From the NCBI GenBank assembly GCA_016794425.1, contig JAEUHR010000044.1:1-64000 (forward strand): DNA of 64,000 bases. The letters run 5' to 3'. Below the pieces are notes generated by a model, which was not told where the DNA came from, did not search any database, and saw only the letters and a list, made by a program, of their open reading frames with translations. Below, piece after piece: positions 45,165 through 53,455 of this stretch. Made by a program: the position numbers and the translations under genes. The stretch is from Planctomycetota bacterium (GTDB lineage: Bacteria; Planctomycetota; UBA1135; UBA2386). Numbering within the stretch: the first letter of the stretch is position 1; every line of letters begins with the position of its first letter.

Positions 45165-47399
45165 ATGCCGTTCGTCCCGCTCCACCCGTGGCCACAGCTG
45201 CCGGCGCCCGAGGCGGCGCCGTCGTTCTGGCAACGACTGCTGGCGCTCGGCAGCGAACCCGGCGTCGTCGAGGTGCTGCTCGCGGCGACGATCCTGGCGG
45301 TGGTGGTGGTCGCCTGGTGGCGGCTGGCGCGGCTGGTCAGCGGCGCGCGCAGCCGCCGCGCGCTGGCCGACTACCTGCTCGGCGTCGAGCAGGCGCTGCA
45401 CGGCGATCTGCGCGGCGCCAAGAAGCGGCTCGCGGCCGTGGTCGCCACCGACCCCGAGAACCACTACGCGCGGCTCCTGCTCGGCAAGGTGCTGGCCGAC
45501 CTCGGCGAACCCGAGCAGGCCCACACGCAGCACCTCTACCTGCAGCGCGCGTTCGCGATCGACAGCCCCGAGAACGACCTGATGCTGGCGCAGAGCCTGC
45601 TCGCGGCCGGCCTGCCGACCGAGGCCGCGGAAGCGGCGGAACGCGCACTGCAACGCGCCCCCGAGCGCGCCGACGGCTGGGAGTTCGTCTACCGTGCCCG
45701 GCTGCAGTGCGGCGACTTCGACGCGGCCGCCGCCGCCGGCCGGCGGCTGCTGGACCTGGTCCGCGACGGCGGTCGACGCGGCGACTTCGCGCGCGACCTC
45801 GCGCGCACGCTGGCCCAGGCCGGTGCGCTGCGACTCGACCGCGGCGACACGAGCGCAGCGGATGCGGCACTGCAGCAGGCACGCCGGCTGCACGACGGCT
45901 GCGACGCGCTGCCGTTGCTGGCGGCGCGGCTGGCGGCCCGCCGCGACGGCGTCGAACCGACGGCCCGCGCGTGGCTCGGCGACACGGCCAGCCCCGCGGC
46001 GCTGGTGCCCGTCGCCGGCGCCGTGGCGGCGCCTTCGCGCGGCCTGCCGATGGCCACGCTGGCCGGTCTCGCGGTGCCGAGCCGGTGGGCGTGCAGCGGC
46101 TGCGGCCAGCCGCTGGCAGCGGCGCTGGCGGAATGTCCACGCTGCGCCAAGCGCTCGCCGGCCACGCTGCAGGAGCCCGGCCTGGTCGCCGACCTCGCGT
46201 CGGCCTCGCACGCGATGGACGCGATCGAGCAGAACGAAGCGCACGTGCTGCGGCTCGTGCGCGCGTTGCTCGACGGCGAAGGACGCGAGCGACAGACCGC
46301 GCGCGCCGAGCTGCTCGAGCTGCGCGAGGTCGCGGTCGAAGAGTTGCTGCGGCAGGCCTGGCACCGGCAGGGCACGCCGCAGGAAGCCGCGATCGAAGTG
46401 CTGCGCACGATGGGGCCCACGATCGCGCCGGCGCTGTTCGCGGCCAGCGACGTGCTCGAGCAGCAGCGGCTGCTGCCGGTCGGCTCGCGGTCGCCGGCGG
46501 CGCTGGTCGGCCGCATCGTGCAGGGCTTCGACCGCACCGCGCTGCCGCACGTAGGCGCCCTGTTCTCGTCGGCGCGGCCCGAGCACCGCAAGATCCTGAT
46601 CGACTTCTTCCTCGGGCTCGCGGACCTGCAGGAGTTCCAGCTCGTGCTCGAACGGTTCCCGCCGCTCGAGATCCTGCACCGCTTCAACAAGTCGGACAGC
46701 GCCGTGCTGCGCCGATTCCTGCAGGCGGTGCCGGCCGGCCACTTCGTCGCCGAAACGCTGCTGCTGGAACCCGCGTTCTATCGCGAGGACGAAGTGCTGG
46801 CGGCGATCCCCGGTGCCGCGCACCCGGAGGTGCTCGAGCGCGCGCTGCTGCGGCGCGGCCCGACGCGCACGCTGACCAAGGCGCTGATCGCGGCCGTCGA
46901 CTGTGGCGACGCGCTCGCGGAGGTCGCCGGCCGACTGCTGGCGCAACTCGGCGCGCCGGTGGTGGACCACGTGCTGGCGGCCTGCACCGACGTCGAGCGC
47001 AGCCCGGAAGCGCGGCGGCGACTCGGCGACGTGCTGGCGCGCATCGGCGCGCCGGCGGTCGAGGACCTGTGCGCGAGCTTCGGTCCGGAACCGACGCCGC
47101 TGGACGCCGATCTGACGGCGATCCTGGTCGCGATCGGCGACGCGGCGGTGCCGGCGCTGCGCGAGGCCTACGACCGGTCCGGCTGGCTCGAGAAGGTCAG
47201 CATCGGCCTGATCGCGCGCCACACGAACCGCCGCGCACAGATCGTGCTGGCGCTGGCCCGCCTCGGCACGCCACTGGCGGCCGCAGCGCTGCGCGCGCTG
47301 CGCACCGAGGAGCGCGACACGAACCTGCGGCTGCGCCTCGACCGCGCGCTGCACGACCTCGGCGACGCGGCAGAGGGAGGTGGCGATGGGCCTCGGTGA
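45165..47399 (+). CDS. Membrane-anchored TPR / zinc-ribbon / HEAT-like repeat protein (LapB-like architecture)
   Basis: A 744-residue protein of unknown function. An N-terminal membrane helix (about 35-55) is followed by TPR-like helices (about 65-300; for example YARLLLGKVLADLGEPEQA). Then comes a four-Cys zinc ribbon, Cys310-x2-Cys313 and Cys324-x2-Cys327. HEAT-like helical pairs run from about 345 to 740, including GDALAEVAGRLLAQLGAPVVDHVLA. The anchor-TPR-zinc order is that of LapB/YciM, which adjusts lipid A synthesis in enterics by scaffolding FtsH, but the added HEAT region is not part of that family. The next gene, a second anchored TPR protein, overlaps by 14 bases. Confidence 0.65.
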   Translation: MPFVPLHPWPQLPAPEAAPSFWQRLLALGSEPGVVEVLLAATILAVVVVAWWRLARLVSGARSRRALADYLLGVEQALHGDLRGAKKRLAAVVATDPENHYARLLLGKVLADLGEPEQAHTQHLYLQRAFAIDSPENDLMLAQSLLAAGLPTEAAEAAERALQRAPERADGWEFVYRARLQCGDFDAAAAAGRRLLDLVRDGGRRGDFARDLARTLAQAGALRLDRGDTSAADAALQQARRLHDGCDALPLLAARLAARRDGVEPTARAWLGDTASPAALVPVAGAVAAPSRGLPMATLAGLAVPSRWACSGCGQPLAAALAECPRCAKRSPATLQEPGLVADLASASHAMDAIEQNEAHVLRLVRALLDGEGRERQTARAELLELREVAVEELLRQAWHRQGTPQEAAIEVLRTMGPTIAPALFAASDVLEQQRLLPVGSRSPAALVGRIVQGFDRTALPHVGALFSSARPEHRKILIDFFLGLADLQEFQLVLERFPPLEILHRFNKSDSAVLRRFLQAVPAGHFVAETLLLEPAFYREDEVLAAIPGAAHPEVLERALLRRGPTRTLTKALIAAVDCGDALAEVAGRLLAQLGAPVVDHVLAACTDVERSPEARRRLGDVLARIGAPAVEDLCASFGPEPTPLDADLTAILVAIGDAAVPALREAYDRSGWLEKVSIGLIARHTNRRAQIVLALARLGTPLAAAALRALRTEERDTNLRLRLDRALHDLGDAAEGGGDGPR

Positions 47400-48672
47400 C
47401 CTCTTGCGGAAGGGTCTGTGGGCCCCGGTGCGCGCACTGCTGCCGAAGAACCCGTGGCTGCGCGTGCTGGTCTACGCCCTGCCGTTCGTGCTGCTGCTGG
47501 CGCTGTTCGGGCCGGCCGTCGACGTGTTGCTGAAGCTGCTCGACCTCGGCATGCGCGTGCTGCAGCCGCTGCTCGAGACCACGATCGGCCGCGTGCTGTT
47601 GCTGCTGCTGGTGTTCGCGCTGGGCGGGTTGTTCACGGTCTGGCTGCTGAAGAGCCGCGTCCGCGACATGCGTGCCGAAGCCGTGCTGGGCCGGCACCTG
47701 CAGGCGGTCGCCGACCTGGTCGGCCTCGATCTGCGGCGCAGCCGCGATCGCTTCCGCCGCGTGTCGCGCTACCGCGGCCCGTTGCCGGACCGGTATCCGC
47801 ACGTGACCGCCGACGCCAACCTGAAGCTGGCGCGGCTCTGCCTCGAGCACGGCCGCGTCGACGAGGCGCTCGGCTGGCTCGCGCGGGTCGTCGAACGCGG
47901 CTTGCCCGACGAACTGCTGCGTTCGCTGCTGCAGTTGCGCGTGCGGGCGCTGCGGCGCCAGGGCGAGGTGCTGCCCGGCGCGCTGCAACGCGAGGTCGAC
48001 CAGGCCGTCGAGCGCTTCCCGCACGACTACCACCTGCTGGTCGAGCGGCGCGACCTGTTGGCCGAGCAGCGCGAGCCGCACGCGCTCGCCGACGCGCAGG
48101 CAGCGGTGCACGAGCACGCACCGCCGGCGGCGCTGGCGCGCGAACACCAGCGCCTGGTCGCCGATCTGACGGCCTCGGGGCTCGCCTGGCTCGCGGCCGG
48201 CGAACCCGACGCCTGCCGCCGCGTCGCGAAGAAACTCGCCGCCATCGACCGCGATGGCCCGGCATCGGGCCTGTTGCTCGGCGACCTGCACTGCGCCGCC
48301 GGCGACCTGCGCCAGGCGATCCGCGCCTGGGGCGCGACGCGTTCGCCGGCCGGCCTCGACCGCATCGCCGAAGTGCTGGCCGAACACCCCGGCGCGGTCG
48401 ACGAACGCGAACTGCTCGAGTGTTGCCCGCTGCAGGGCACCTTGCTGCTGGTTGCGCGCGAGCTGGCGCGCCGCGGCGAGTCGGCGCGCGCCGAACGCGC
48501 GGCGCGGCGGGCCGCCGAAGCGCTGGGCCCGACGCCGACGGTCTGCGCGGTGCTGGCCGAGGTGCTGCAGCTGCTCGGCAAGGACGACAAGGCGCGGCTC
48601 TTGCGCGAACAGGCCGTGCAGCGGCTGCTGCGGCCCGCGGCGCAGGGGGCTGGTGCCGGAGGCGGGACTTGA
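47386..48672 (+). CDS. Membrane protein with TPR-like repeats
   Basis: A 428-residue protein with two N-terminal membrane helices (about 27-50 and 65-87), a short basic loop and a helical-repeat domain (about 135-420) with TPR-like spacing, for example ANLKLARLCLEHGRVDEALGWLARVVERG and RAARRAAEALGPTPTVCAVLAEVLQLLGKDDKA. AGAGGGAGG precedes the ATG at 47386 by five bases, favouring it over a GTG at 47380. It overlaps the preceding LapB-like gene, so the two are probably a complex. Its last eight codons run antisense into the 3' end of a tRNA-Leu gene. Confidence 0.65.
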   Translation: MGLGDLLRKGLWAPVRALLPKNPWLRVLVYALPFVLLLALFGPAVDVLLKLLDLGMRVLQPLLETTIGRVLLLLLVFALGGLFTVWLLKSRVRDMRAEAVLGRHLQAVADLVGLDLRRSRDRFRRVSRYRGPLPDRYPHVTADANLKLARLCLEHGRVDEALGWLARVVERGLPDELLRSLLQLRVRALRRQGEVLPGALQREVDQAVERFPHDYHLLVERRDLLAEQREPHALADAQAAVHEHAPPAALAREHQRLVADLTASGLAWLAAGEPDACRRVAKKLAAIDRDGPASGLLLGDLHCAAGDLRQAIRAWGATRSPAGLDRIAEVLAEHPGAVDERELLECCPLQGTLLLVARELARRGESARAERAARRAAEALGPTPTVCAVLAEVLQLLGKDDKARLLREQAVQRLLRPAAQGAGAGGGT

Positions 48673-48737
48673 ACCCGCACGCCCGTGAGGGCGCAGGTTT
48701 TTGAAACCTGTGCGTCTGCCGATTCCGCCACTCCGGC
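48651..48737 (-). tRNA. tRNA-Leu(CAA)
   Basis: Reads UUG. The acceptor stem GCCGGAG pairs with CTCCGGC, followed by A and an encoded CCA (48651-48653). The anticodon stem CAGGT/ACCTG closes the loop TTCAAAA with CAA at 48701-48703. A long variable arm (class II) and the T-arm GCGGG-TTCAAGT-CCCGC are present. The 3' 22 bases overlap the stop end of the convergent TPR gene. Confidence 0.95.
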
Positions 48738-48750
48738 CGGCGCGCGGAGC

Positions 48751-49146
48751 CTAGGGCCGCTGGCGCGGAGCGTCAACGCTGCGCAGCCGATGGCAGTTCG
48801 GGCCCGCCGGCACGACGATGCCGCAGCGTTCGGCCGCTTCGAGCACGAGCTTCGCATCGTCGAGGTCGGTGCCGAGCCGCTGCACCAGAGCGAACAGCAG
48901 CGCTTCGCCGGTCACGGTCGCGGTGGCACCACCGAGGTGCGCGAACAACCCCGCGAACAGCGCCGGATCCGGCCCGGTGTCGATGCCATCGTCGGCGGCC
49001 GCTTCGTTGGCGGCGTCGGCACCGCCGCAGCAGGGGCCGATGTTCGTGTGGCAGCGCGCGCACTGGCCGTGGCCGTGCACGACGACGAGGGCGCCGCGGA
49101 AGCCGCAGTAGGGACAGCGTTCGTGGGCGGCGGCGCCGGAGCTCAA
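48751..49146 (-). CDS. Small zinc-finger-like protein coupled to Nfu
   Basis: Function unknown. The 131-residue protein begins with a Cys/His-rich segment: CPYCGFRG (11-18), then HGHGQCARCHTNIGPCC (about 24-40). This looks like a zinc ribbon with an extra CxxCH that resembles a heme motif, but without an export signal a zinc or iron-sulfur role is likelier. The remaining 85 residues are helical. The start is a TTG at 49146 sharing TTGA with the Nfu stop, so the proteins are co-translated, and an iron-sulfur link is plausible. It ends 13 bases before the tRNA-Leu gene on the same strand. Confidence 0.6.
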   Translation of the reverse strand: MSSGAAAHERCPYCGFRGALVVVHGHGQCARCHTNIGPCCGGADAANEAAADDGIDTGPDPALFAGLFAHLGGATATVTGEALLFALVQRLGTDLDDAKLVLEAAERCGIVVPAGPNCHRLRSVDAPRQRP

Positions 49147-49721
49147 GACATCGTGACGACGAGTTCTTCGTCGATTTCGGCCTGCAACAGGTTCTGGATC
49201 GCGAGCAGCGTGCCCGACGTCGAACTAGGGCAGCTGCCGCACGCACCCTGGTATCGGATGAACAGGGTCTTGCCCTCGAGGCCCATGACCTGCAGGCCGC
49301 CGCCGTCGCCGGCCAGCGCCGGGCGCACGCGGTCGTCCAGCAGGCTGTTGATGCGCGACAGCAGTTGCGCGTCACCACCTTGCGGCAACCGCGCCAGCGG
49401 ATCGTCCGCGGCCGCGCCGGCGTGCCCTGACGCCACGCTGGCCGCCACCGGCTCGGGTTCGTGGCTCTCGAGCAGCCGCGTCACCTGCTCGGCGACGGCG
49501 CGCCAGTCGGCGGCCGGCGTCATGCTGACGGTGACGAAGTTGTCGCAGAAGAACAGCGTGTCGACGCCGGGGATCGCGAACATCGCCTGCGCCAGCACGT
49601 CCTGCCGCGCGTGCTCGGGCTTGCCGTAGGCCAGCGTCTGGCCGCTCTTCGCCAGCGTCTGGTCGACGAGGAACTTGAAGGCGTTGGGGTTCGGGGTCGG
49701 TTGGATGCTCTGGACCTTCAT
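49143..49721 (-). CDS. Nfu-type iron-sulfur scaffold protein
   Basis: Carries and delivers Fe-S clusters to target proteins. The 192-residue protein has an N-terminal Nfu_N domain (MKVQSIQPTPNPNAFKFLVDQ, about 1-85), a short Ala-rich linker, and the NifU C-terminal domain (about 118-190) with the cluster-binding Cys161-x2-Cys164 in GACGSCPSS. It fits the mitochondrial/proteobacterial NFU1 arrangement. TATCCT lies ten bases before the ATG. No isc or suf genes are nearby. Confidence 0.92.
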   Translation of the reverse strand: MKVQSIQPTPNPNAFKFLVDQTLAKSGQTLAYGKPEHARQDVLAQAMFAIPGVDTLFFCDNFVTVSMTPAADWRAVAEQVTRLLESHEPEPVAASVASGHAGAAADDPLARLPQGGDAQLLSRINSLLDDRVRPALAGDGGGLQVMGLEGKTLFIRYQGACGSCPSSTSGTLLAIQNLLQAEIDEELVVTMS

Positions 49722-49731
49722 GTCGCTCGTC

Positions 49732-49737
49732 AGGATA
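49732..49737 (-). promoter_or_regulatory. Candidate -10 element for a leaderless nfu mRNA
   Basis: Minus-strand TATCCT ends ten bases before the ATG at 49721, with no Shine-Dalgarno. Confidence 0.5.
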
Positions 49738-49793
49738 GCAGCTGGGGGTGGCGCGAGCGCCCTATCTCGGCCGCGACCGCGCCGGCGGCAAGG

Positions 49794-51293
49794 TCAGAGG
49801 CCGTAGACGGCGCCGAGCTTCCGTTCGAGGTGGGCCAGGAACGGCGCCGCCGACAGCGGCGCACCGGTCGCGCGCTGGCACAACTCGGCGGGGCGGAACC
49901 GTCGGCCGTGCCGGTGCACGTGTTCGCGCAGCCACGCGCGCAGCGGCGCGAAATCACCGCGGCGCAGCAGCGGTTCGAGGCCGCCGAGCGCCCGGTCCGC
50001 CGCGGCGGCGAACTGCGCCGCGAACAGGTTGCCGAGCGTGTAGGTCGGGAAGTAGCCGAACAGGCCGCACGACCAGTGCACGTCCTGCAGGCAGCCGCGG
50101 CGGTCGTCGGGCACTTCGACGCCGAGGTAATCGCGGTAGAGCGCGTTCCAGCGCGCCGGCAGGTCGGCGACCGGCAAGGCTCCGGCCAGCAGTTCCTGTT
50201 CGACCTCGAACCGCACCATCACGTGCAGGTCGTAGGTCGCCTCGTCGGCCTCGACGCGGATCAGGCTCGGTTCGACGGCGTTGCACTCGGCGAACACGGC
50301 CGCCGCGTCGAGACCGTCGCAGGCGTTGCCGAGGTGCTGCTGCGCGATCGGCCAGCACCAGGTCCAGAACGCCGCCGAGCGGCCGACGTGGTTCTCCCAG
50401 AGCCGGCTCTGGCTCTCGTGGATGCCGAGCGAAACCGGTTCGCCGAGCGGCGTGCCGAGCGCGTCCGGGTCGAGTCCCTGTTCGTAGAGGCCGTGCCCGC
50501 CCTCGTGCATCGTCGAGCCCAGCGCATCGAGCACGTTGTCGCGGTGGAAGCGCGTGGTCAGCCGCACGTCGCCGCCGGTGCTGGTGCAGAACGGGTGCGC
50601 GCTGCGGTCGAGCCGGCCGCGGCCGAAGTCGAAGCCCATCGCGGCCAGCACCGCGCGCACGAACTGCTCCTGGCGCGCTTCGTCGATCGGCACGCGGCCG
50701 AGCGCCACCTTCGGCGCGCGGCCGGCCGCCAGCCGGTGCCGCAGCGCCACCAGCCGTTCGCGCAGCGGCGCGAACAGCTGCCGCAGCTCGGCGGCGCACA
50801 TGCCGGGTTCGTAGAGGTCGGCCAGTGCGTCCCAGCGCGGCATCGGCCCGCGCCGCAGGCAGTCGGCCTTCTGCTGCTGCAGCGCGACCATGCGTTCGAG
50901 CCACGGCCGGAACGCGGCGAAGTCGCTGGCCGCGCGCGCTTCGGCCCAGGCCTGCTGGGCCCGGCTCTCGGTCGCCGCGAGTTCTTCGACCAGGCGCTGC
51001 GGCAGCCGTGTGTTGCGTTCGTGGTCGCGGCGCAGCTCGCGCACGTTGGCGGCGCGCTCGGGGTCGGCGGCCACGCGCGGATCGGCTTCGCAGGCGGCGA
51101 GCCAGTCGGCGACGCGTGGGTCGGTCGCGCGTTCGTGCTGCAGCCGCGCCAGCAGCGCGAGCTGCCGCGCGCGCACGTCGCCGGCGCCCGGCGGCATGCC
51201 GGTCTCCTGGTCCCAGGCCAGCAGCGCCGCGGTCGCGGCCAACAGGTGCGTCTCGCGCACATGCGCGAGCAGGTCGTCGTAGGCAGCGGTCAT
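49794..51293 (-). CDS. M32 family metallocarboxypeptidase (Taq type)
   Basis: Removes C-terminal residues from peptides in the cytosol. The 499-residue, all-helical protein has the zinc site His263-Glu264-x2-His267 (MHEGGHGLYEQG) and the third ligand Glu293 in GIHESQSRLWENHVGRS. Other family blocks are HPFCTSTGGDVRLTTRF and CLQDVHWSCGLFGYFPTYTLGN. It is a normal length for the family. The ATG at 51293 shares ATGA with the stop of the upstream HEAT/VWA gene, so it is translated after it. Confidence 0.95.
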   Translation of the reverse strand: MTAAYDDLLAHVRETHLLAATAALLAWDQETGMPPGAGDVRARQLALLARLQHERATDPRVADWLAACEADPRVAADPERAANVRELRRDHERNTRLPQRLVEELAATESRAQQAWAEARAASDFAAFRPWLERMVALQQQKADCLRRGPMPRWDALADLYEPGMCAAELRQLFAPLRERLVALRHRLAAGRAPKVALGRVPIDEARQEQFVRAVLAAMGFDFGRGRLDRSAHPFCTSTGGDVRLTTRFHRDNVLDALGSTMHEGGHGLYEQGLDPDALGTPLGEPVSLGIHESQSRLWENHVGRSAAFWTWCWPIAQQHLGNACDGLDAAAVFAECNAVEPSLIRVEADEATYDLHVMVRFEVEQELLAGALPVADLPARWNALYRDYLGVEVPDDRRGCLQDVHWSCGLFGYFPTYTLGNLFAAQFAAAADRALGGLEPLLRRGDFAPLRAWLREHVHRHGRRFRPAELCQRATGAPLSAAPFLAHLERKLGAVYGL

Positions 51294-53401
51294 CGCGCCA
51301 CCGTGTGTTCGCCGCCGGAGTCGACCGCGAGCCGCTCGAGGAAGTCGCTGCGGCCGCCCAGCGCGACCGTGTGGATCTGCACGCCGCGGCCGGTGTTCCA
51401 GCGCTGCACTTCGCGCGCCAGCGGGTCGGGCGCGACGATCGCACCGGCGCTCGGCCGCCCGTCGGTCAGCAGGTAGATCGTGTCGACTTCGGGGTCGGCG
51501 AACGCCAGCTGCAGCGCGGCGTGCACGTTGGTGGCGCCGAACGCCTCCAGCGCCTCGACCCAGCTCGCGGCGGCCTTGCGCCGCCGTTCGTCGATCGGCT
51601 GCAGCTTGTCGGCGAATGCCTTCGCGTCGTTGCCGAACGTGACGACGTTGGCCTTCGCCTTGGCCGGCAGCGCCGCCAGCACGCGCGCGAGCTGCCGCTT
51701 GGCTTCGTCGAGCCGCGTCGCGTCGCCGGTGCCGAACGGCTGCTTCATGCTGCCCGAGCAGTCCACCACGAACGCGACGCGGTCGCTGAGCACCGGCAGG
51801 TCCCAGTAGCTGGCCGTCGTGCCGGCATCGGCGCCGTTGCGTTCGCGGCGGGCCGCGCGCGCTGGCACCACGAACGTCGGCCCTTCCTTGGCCCACCATT
51901 GCCGCCACTCGGCGGTGGTCGGCAGCTGCAGGCCGGTCAGTTCGCGCAGCCCAGCGACGACGTCGCCGCGCAGCCGCGCCTGCTCGGCGTCGAGCCGTTC
52001 GAACAACAGCGGGATCCCGGCCGGTTCGCGCAGCGCGACCAGGAGGCCGATCGCCGCCGCCCGCACCGGCCAGGACTTGTGCCCCAGCGCGCCGCCGGCC
52101 GCGGCGACCGCGCGCGCGGCGTCGACACCCGGCTGGCGCGCGAGCAGCTGCAGCGCCGCTGCGCGCAGGCCCTGGCTGCGGCCGTTGGCATGCTGCAGCA
52201 GTTCGTCGGCCCACGCCGGCTCGGCGCTGCGCACCGCGTGCAGCGCTTCGAGCGCGATCGCCGGCAGCGGGTCGGCGCCGGCCGCGACCAGCGGCGGCAG
52301 TGCCGCCAGGGCCCGGTCGGGCGCGACCGCCGCGAGCGCGGCGGCCGCGGCGCGCACGACGCCGGCGTCGCGCTGGCCGAGCAGCGCCACCAGTGCCCCG
52401 GCGGCAGCTCCGGCCTGCGCCTTCGGCACGAACTGCAGCGCGCGCGCCGCGACCACCAGCTCGGCGGGCGGGTGCTTGCCGGCGGCCGCCGCCGCGAAGG
52501 CCTTGGCGAACGCCGGCTCGGCGAGCGCGCGTTGCCACAGCGGTTGCAGGTCGTCGGCGAACGGGTCGTCGGCCGCCGCCGCGCTGGCGAGCAGCGGCTC
52601 GAGCACGGCCACGGTGGGGGCAGCCAGCAGGCCGCGCACGACCGCCTCGTGCTGCTCGCCGGTGGCCTTGGCGCCGAGCCGCCGCTGCAGTTCCAGCGCC
52701 AGCGTCGGGGTGTCCGCGTGACCGTGGTCGGCCAGCTGCCGCAACGCGGTCGCGGCCACCAGCGGATCCTGGTCGCGCGCCAGCAGCAGCCGCTGCTCGT
52801 CGACGGCTGCGTCACCGTCCCAGCGCTGCAGGTTGCGCAGCGGTCCGAGGCGCTCGCGGCCGCCGACCTTGCGCAGCAGATCGAGCAGCAGGTCGCGCGC
52901 CGCCGGCAGGTCGCTGCGGCCGAGGCCCGAGCACAGCGAGTTCCACTTGCTGCCGCCGCCGTCGAGGCCGTCCAGCAGCGCGCGCAGCGCCTGCACGCCG
53001 TCTTCGCCCTGCCGCGCCAGCCCTTCGGCGGCGCTGTCGGCGAGGCGGGCGTTGCTGGCGGCCGTGAACGCCTTCTGCAGTGCCGGCACCGCGCCGCGCC
53101 GCGGCACCTCGCCGAGCGCGCGCACCACGGTCTGCCGGTGGCCGAGCCCTTCGGCGCGCTCCAGTTCGGCGACCAGCAGCTCGGTCACCGCATCGTCGGC
53201 GAACGCGCCGAGGTCGTCGACGGCGCGGCGCCGCTGCGCCTCGGGCCGGTCCTGCACCGCCCGGTAGCGTTCGATCGCCTCCTCGGCCGAACGGGGACGC
53301 TGGGCCGGTGCGAATGGCGCCAGCGCGCCGCCCAGCAGCAGGGTGAGGGCCGCCATCGCGCAGCGGCACGGTCGCAGGCAGTCTCGGATCACGGCCGGCA
53401 T
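51290..53401 (-). CDS. Exported HEAT-repeat protein with C-terminal von Willebrand A domain
   Basis: A 703-residue protein with a likely signal peptide (about 1-34, ending FAPAQ), HEAT-like repeats (about 38-470; for example ALGEVPRRGAVPALQKAFTA and AAIGLLVALREPAGIPLLFERLD) and a VWA domain (about 540-703). The metal-ion-dependent adhesion site is intact: Asp547 in DCSGSMK, and TDGRPS. VWA domains bind protein ligands through a metal, so this is probably a periplasmic or surface adhesion or assembly factor. A second ATG at 53356 would shorten the signal peptide. It diverges from the HtrA-type gene across 54 bases and is coupled to the M32 peptidase. Confidence 0.78.
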   Translation of the reverse strand: MPAVIRDCLRPCRCAMAALTLLLGGALAPFAPAQRPRSAEEAIERYRAVQDRPEAQRRRAVDDLGAFADDAVTELLVAELERAEGLGHRQTVVRALGEVPRRGAVPALQKAFTAASNARLADSAAEGLARQGEDGVQALRALLDGLDGGGSKWNSLCSGLGRSDLPAARDLLLDLLRKVGGRERLGPLRNLQRWDGDAAVDEQRLLLARDQDPLVAATALRQLADHGHADTPTLALELQRRLGAKATGEQHEAVVRGLLAAPTVAVLEPLLASAAAADDPFADDLQPLWQRALAEPAFAKAFAAAAAGKHPPAELVVAARALQFVPKAQAGAAAGALVALLGQRDAGVVRAAAAALAAVAPDRALAALPPLVAAGADPLPAIALEALHAVRSAEPAWADELLQHANGRSQGLRAAALQLLARQPGVDAARAVAAAGGALGHKSWPVRAAAIGLLVALREPAGIPLLFERLDAEQARLRGDVVAGLRELTGLQLPTTAEWRQWWAKEGPTFVVPARAARRERNGADAGTTASYWDLPVLSDRVAFVVDCSGSMKQPFGTGDATRLDEAKRQLARVLAALPAKAKANVVTFGNDAKAFADKLQPIDERRRKAAASWVEALEAFGATNVHAALQLAFADPEVDTIYLLTDGRPSAGAIVAPDPLAREVQRWNTGRGVQIHTVALGGRSDFLERLAVDSGGEHTVAR

Positions 53402-53440
53402 GCTACGCGACCCCCCTGTTCGCGCCGAACGTCGGCCGGG

Positions 53441-53446
53441 TAGACT
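53441..53446 (+). promoter_or_regulatory. Candidate -10 element for a leaderless HtrA-type mRNA
   Basis: TAGACT ends nine bases before the ATG at 53456, with no Shine-Dalgarno. It is the same hexamer as before the 10585 gene. Confidence 0.5.
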
Positions 53447-53455
53447 CCGCGCGCG

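Noticed and set aside
48781..49146. c-type heme protein from CARCH in the Nfu-linked protein
   Set aside because: No signal peptide; a zinc-binding role is likelier for a cytosolic protein.
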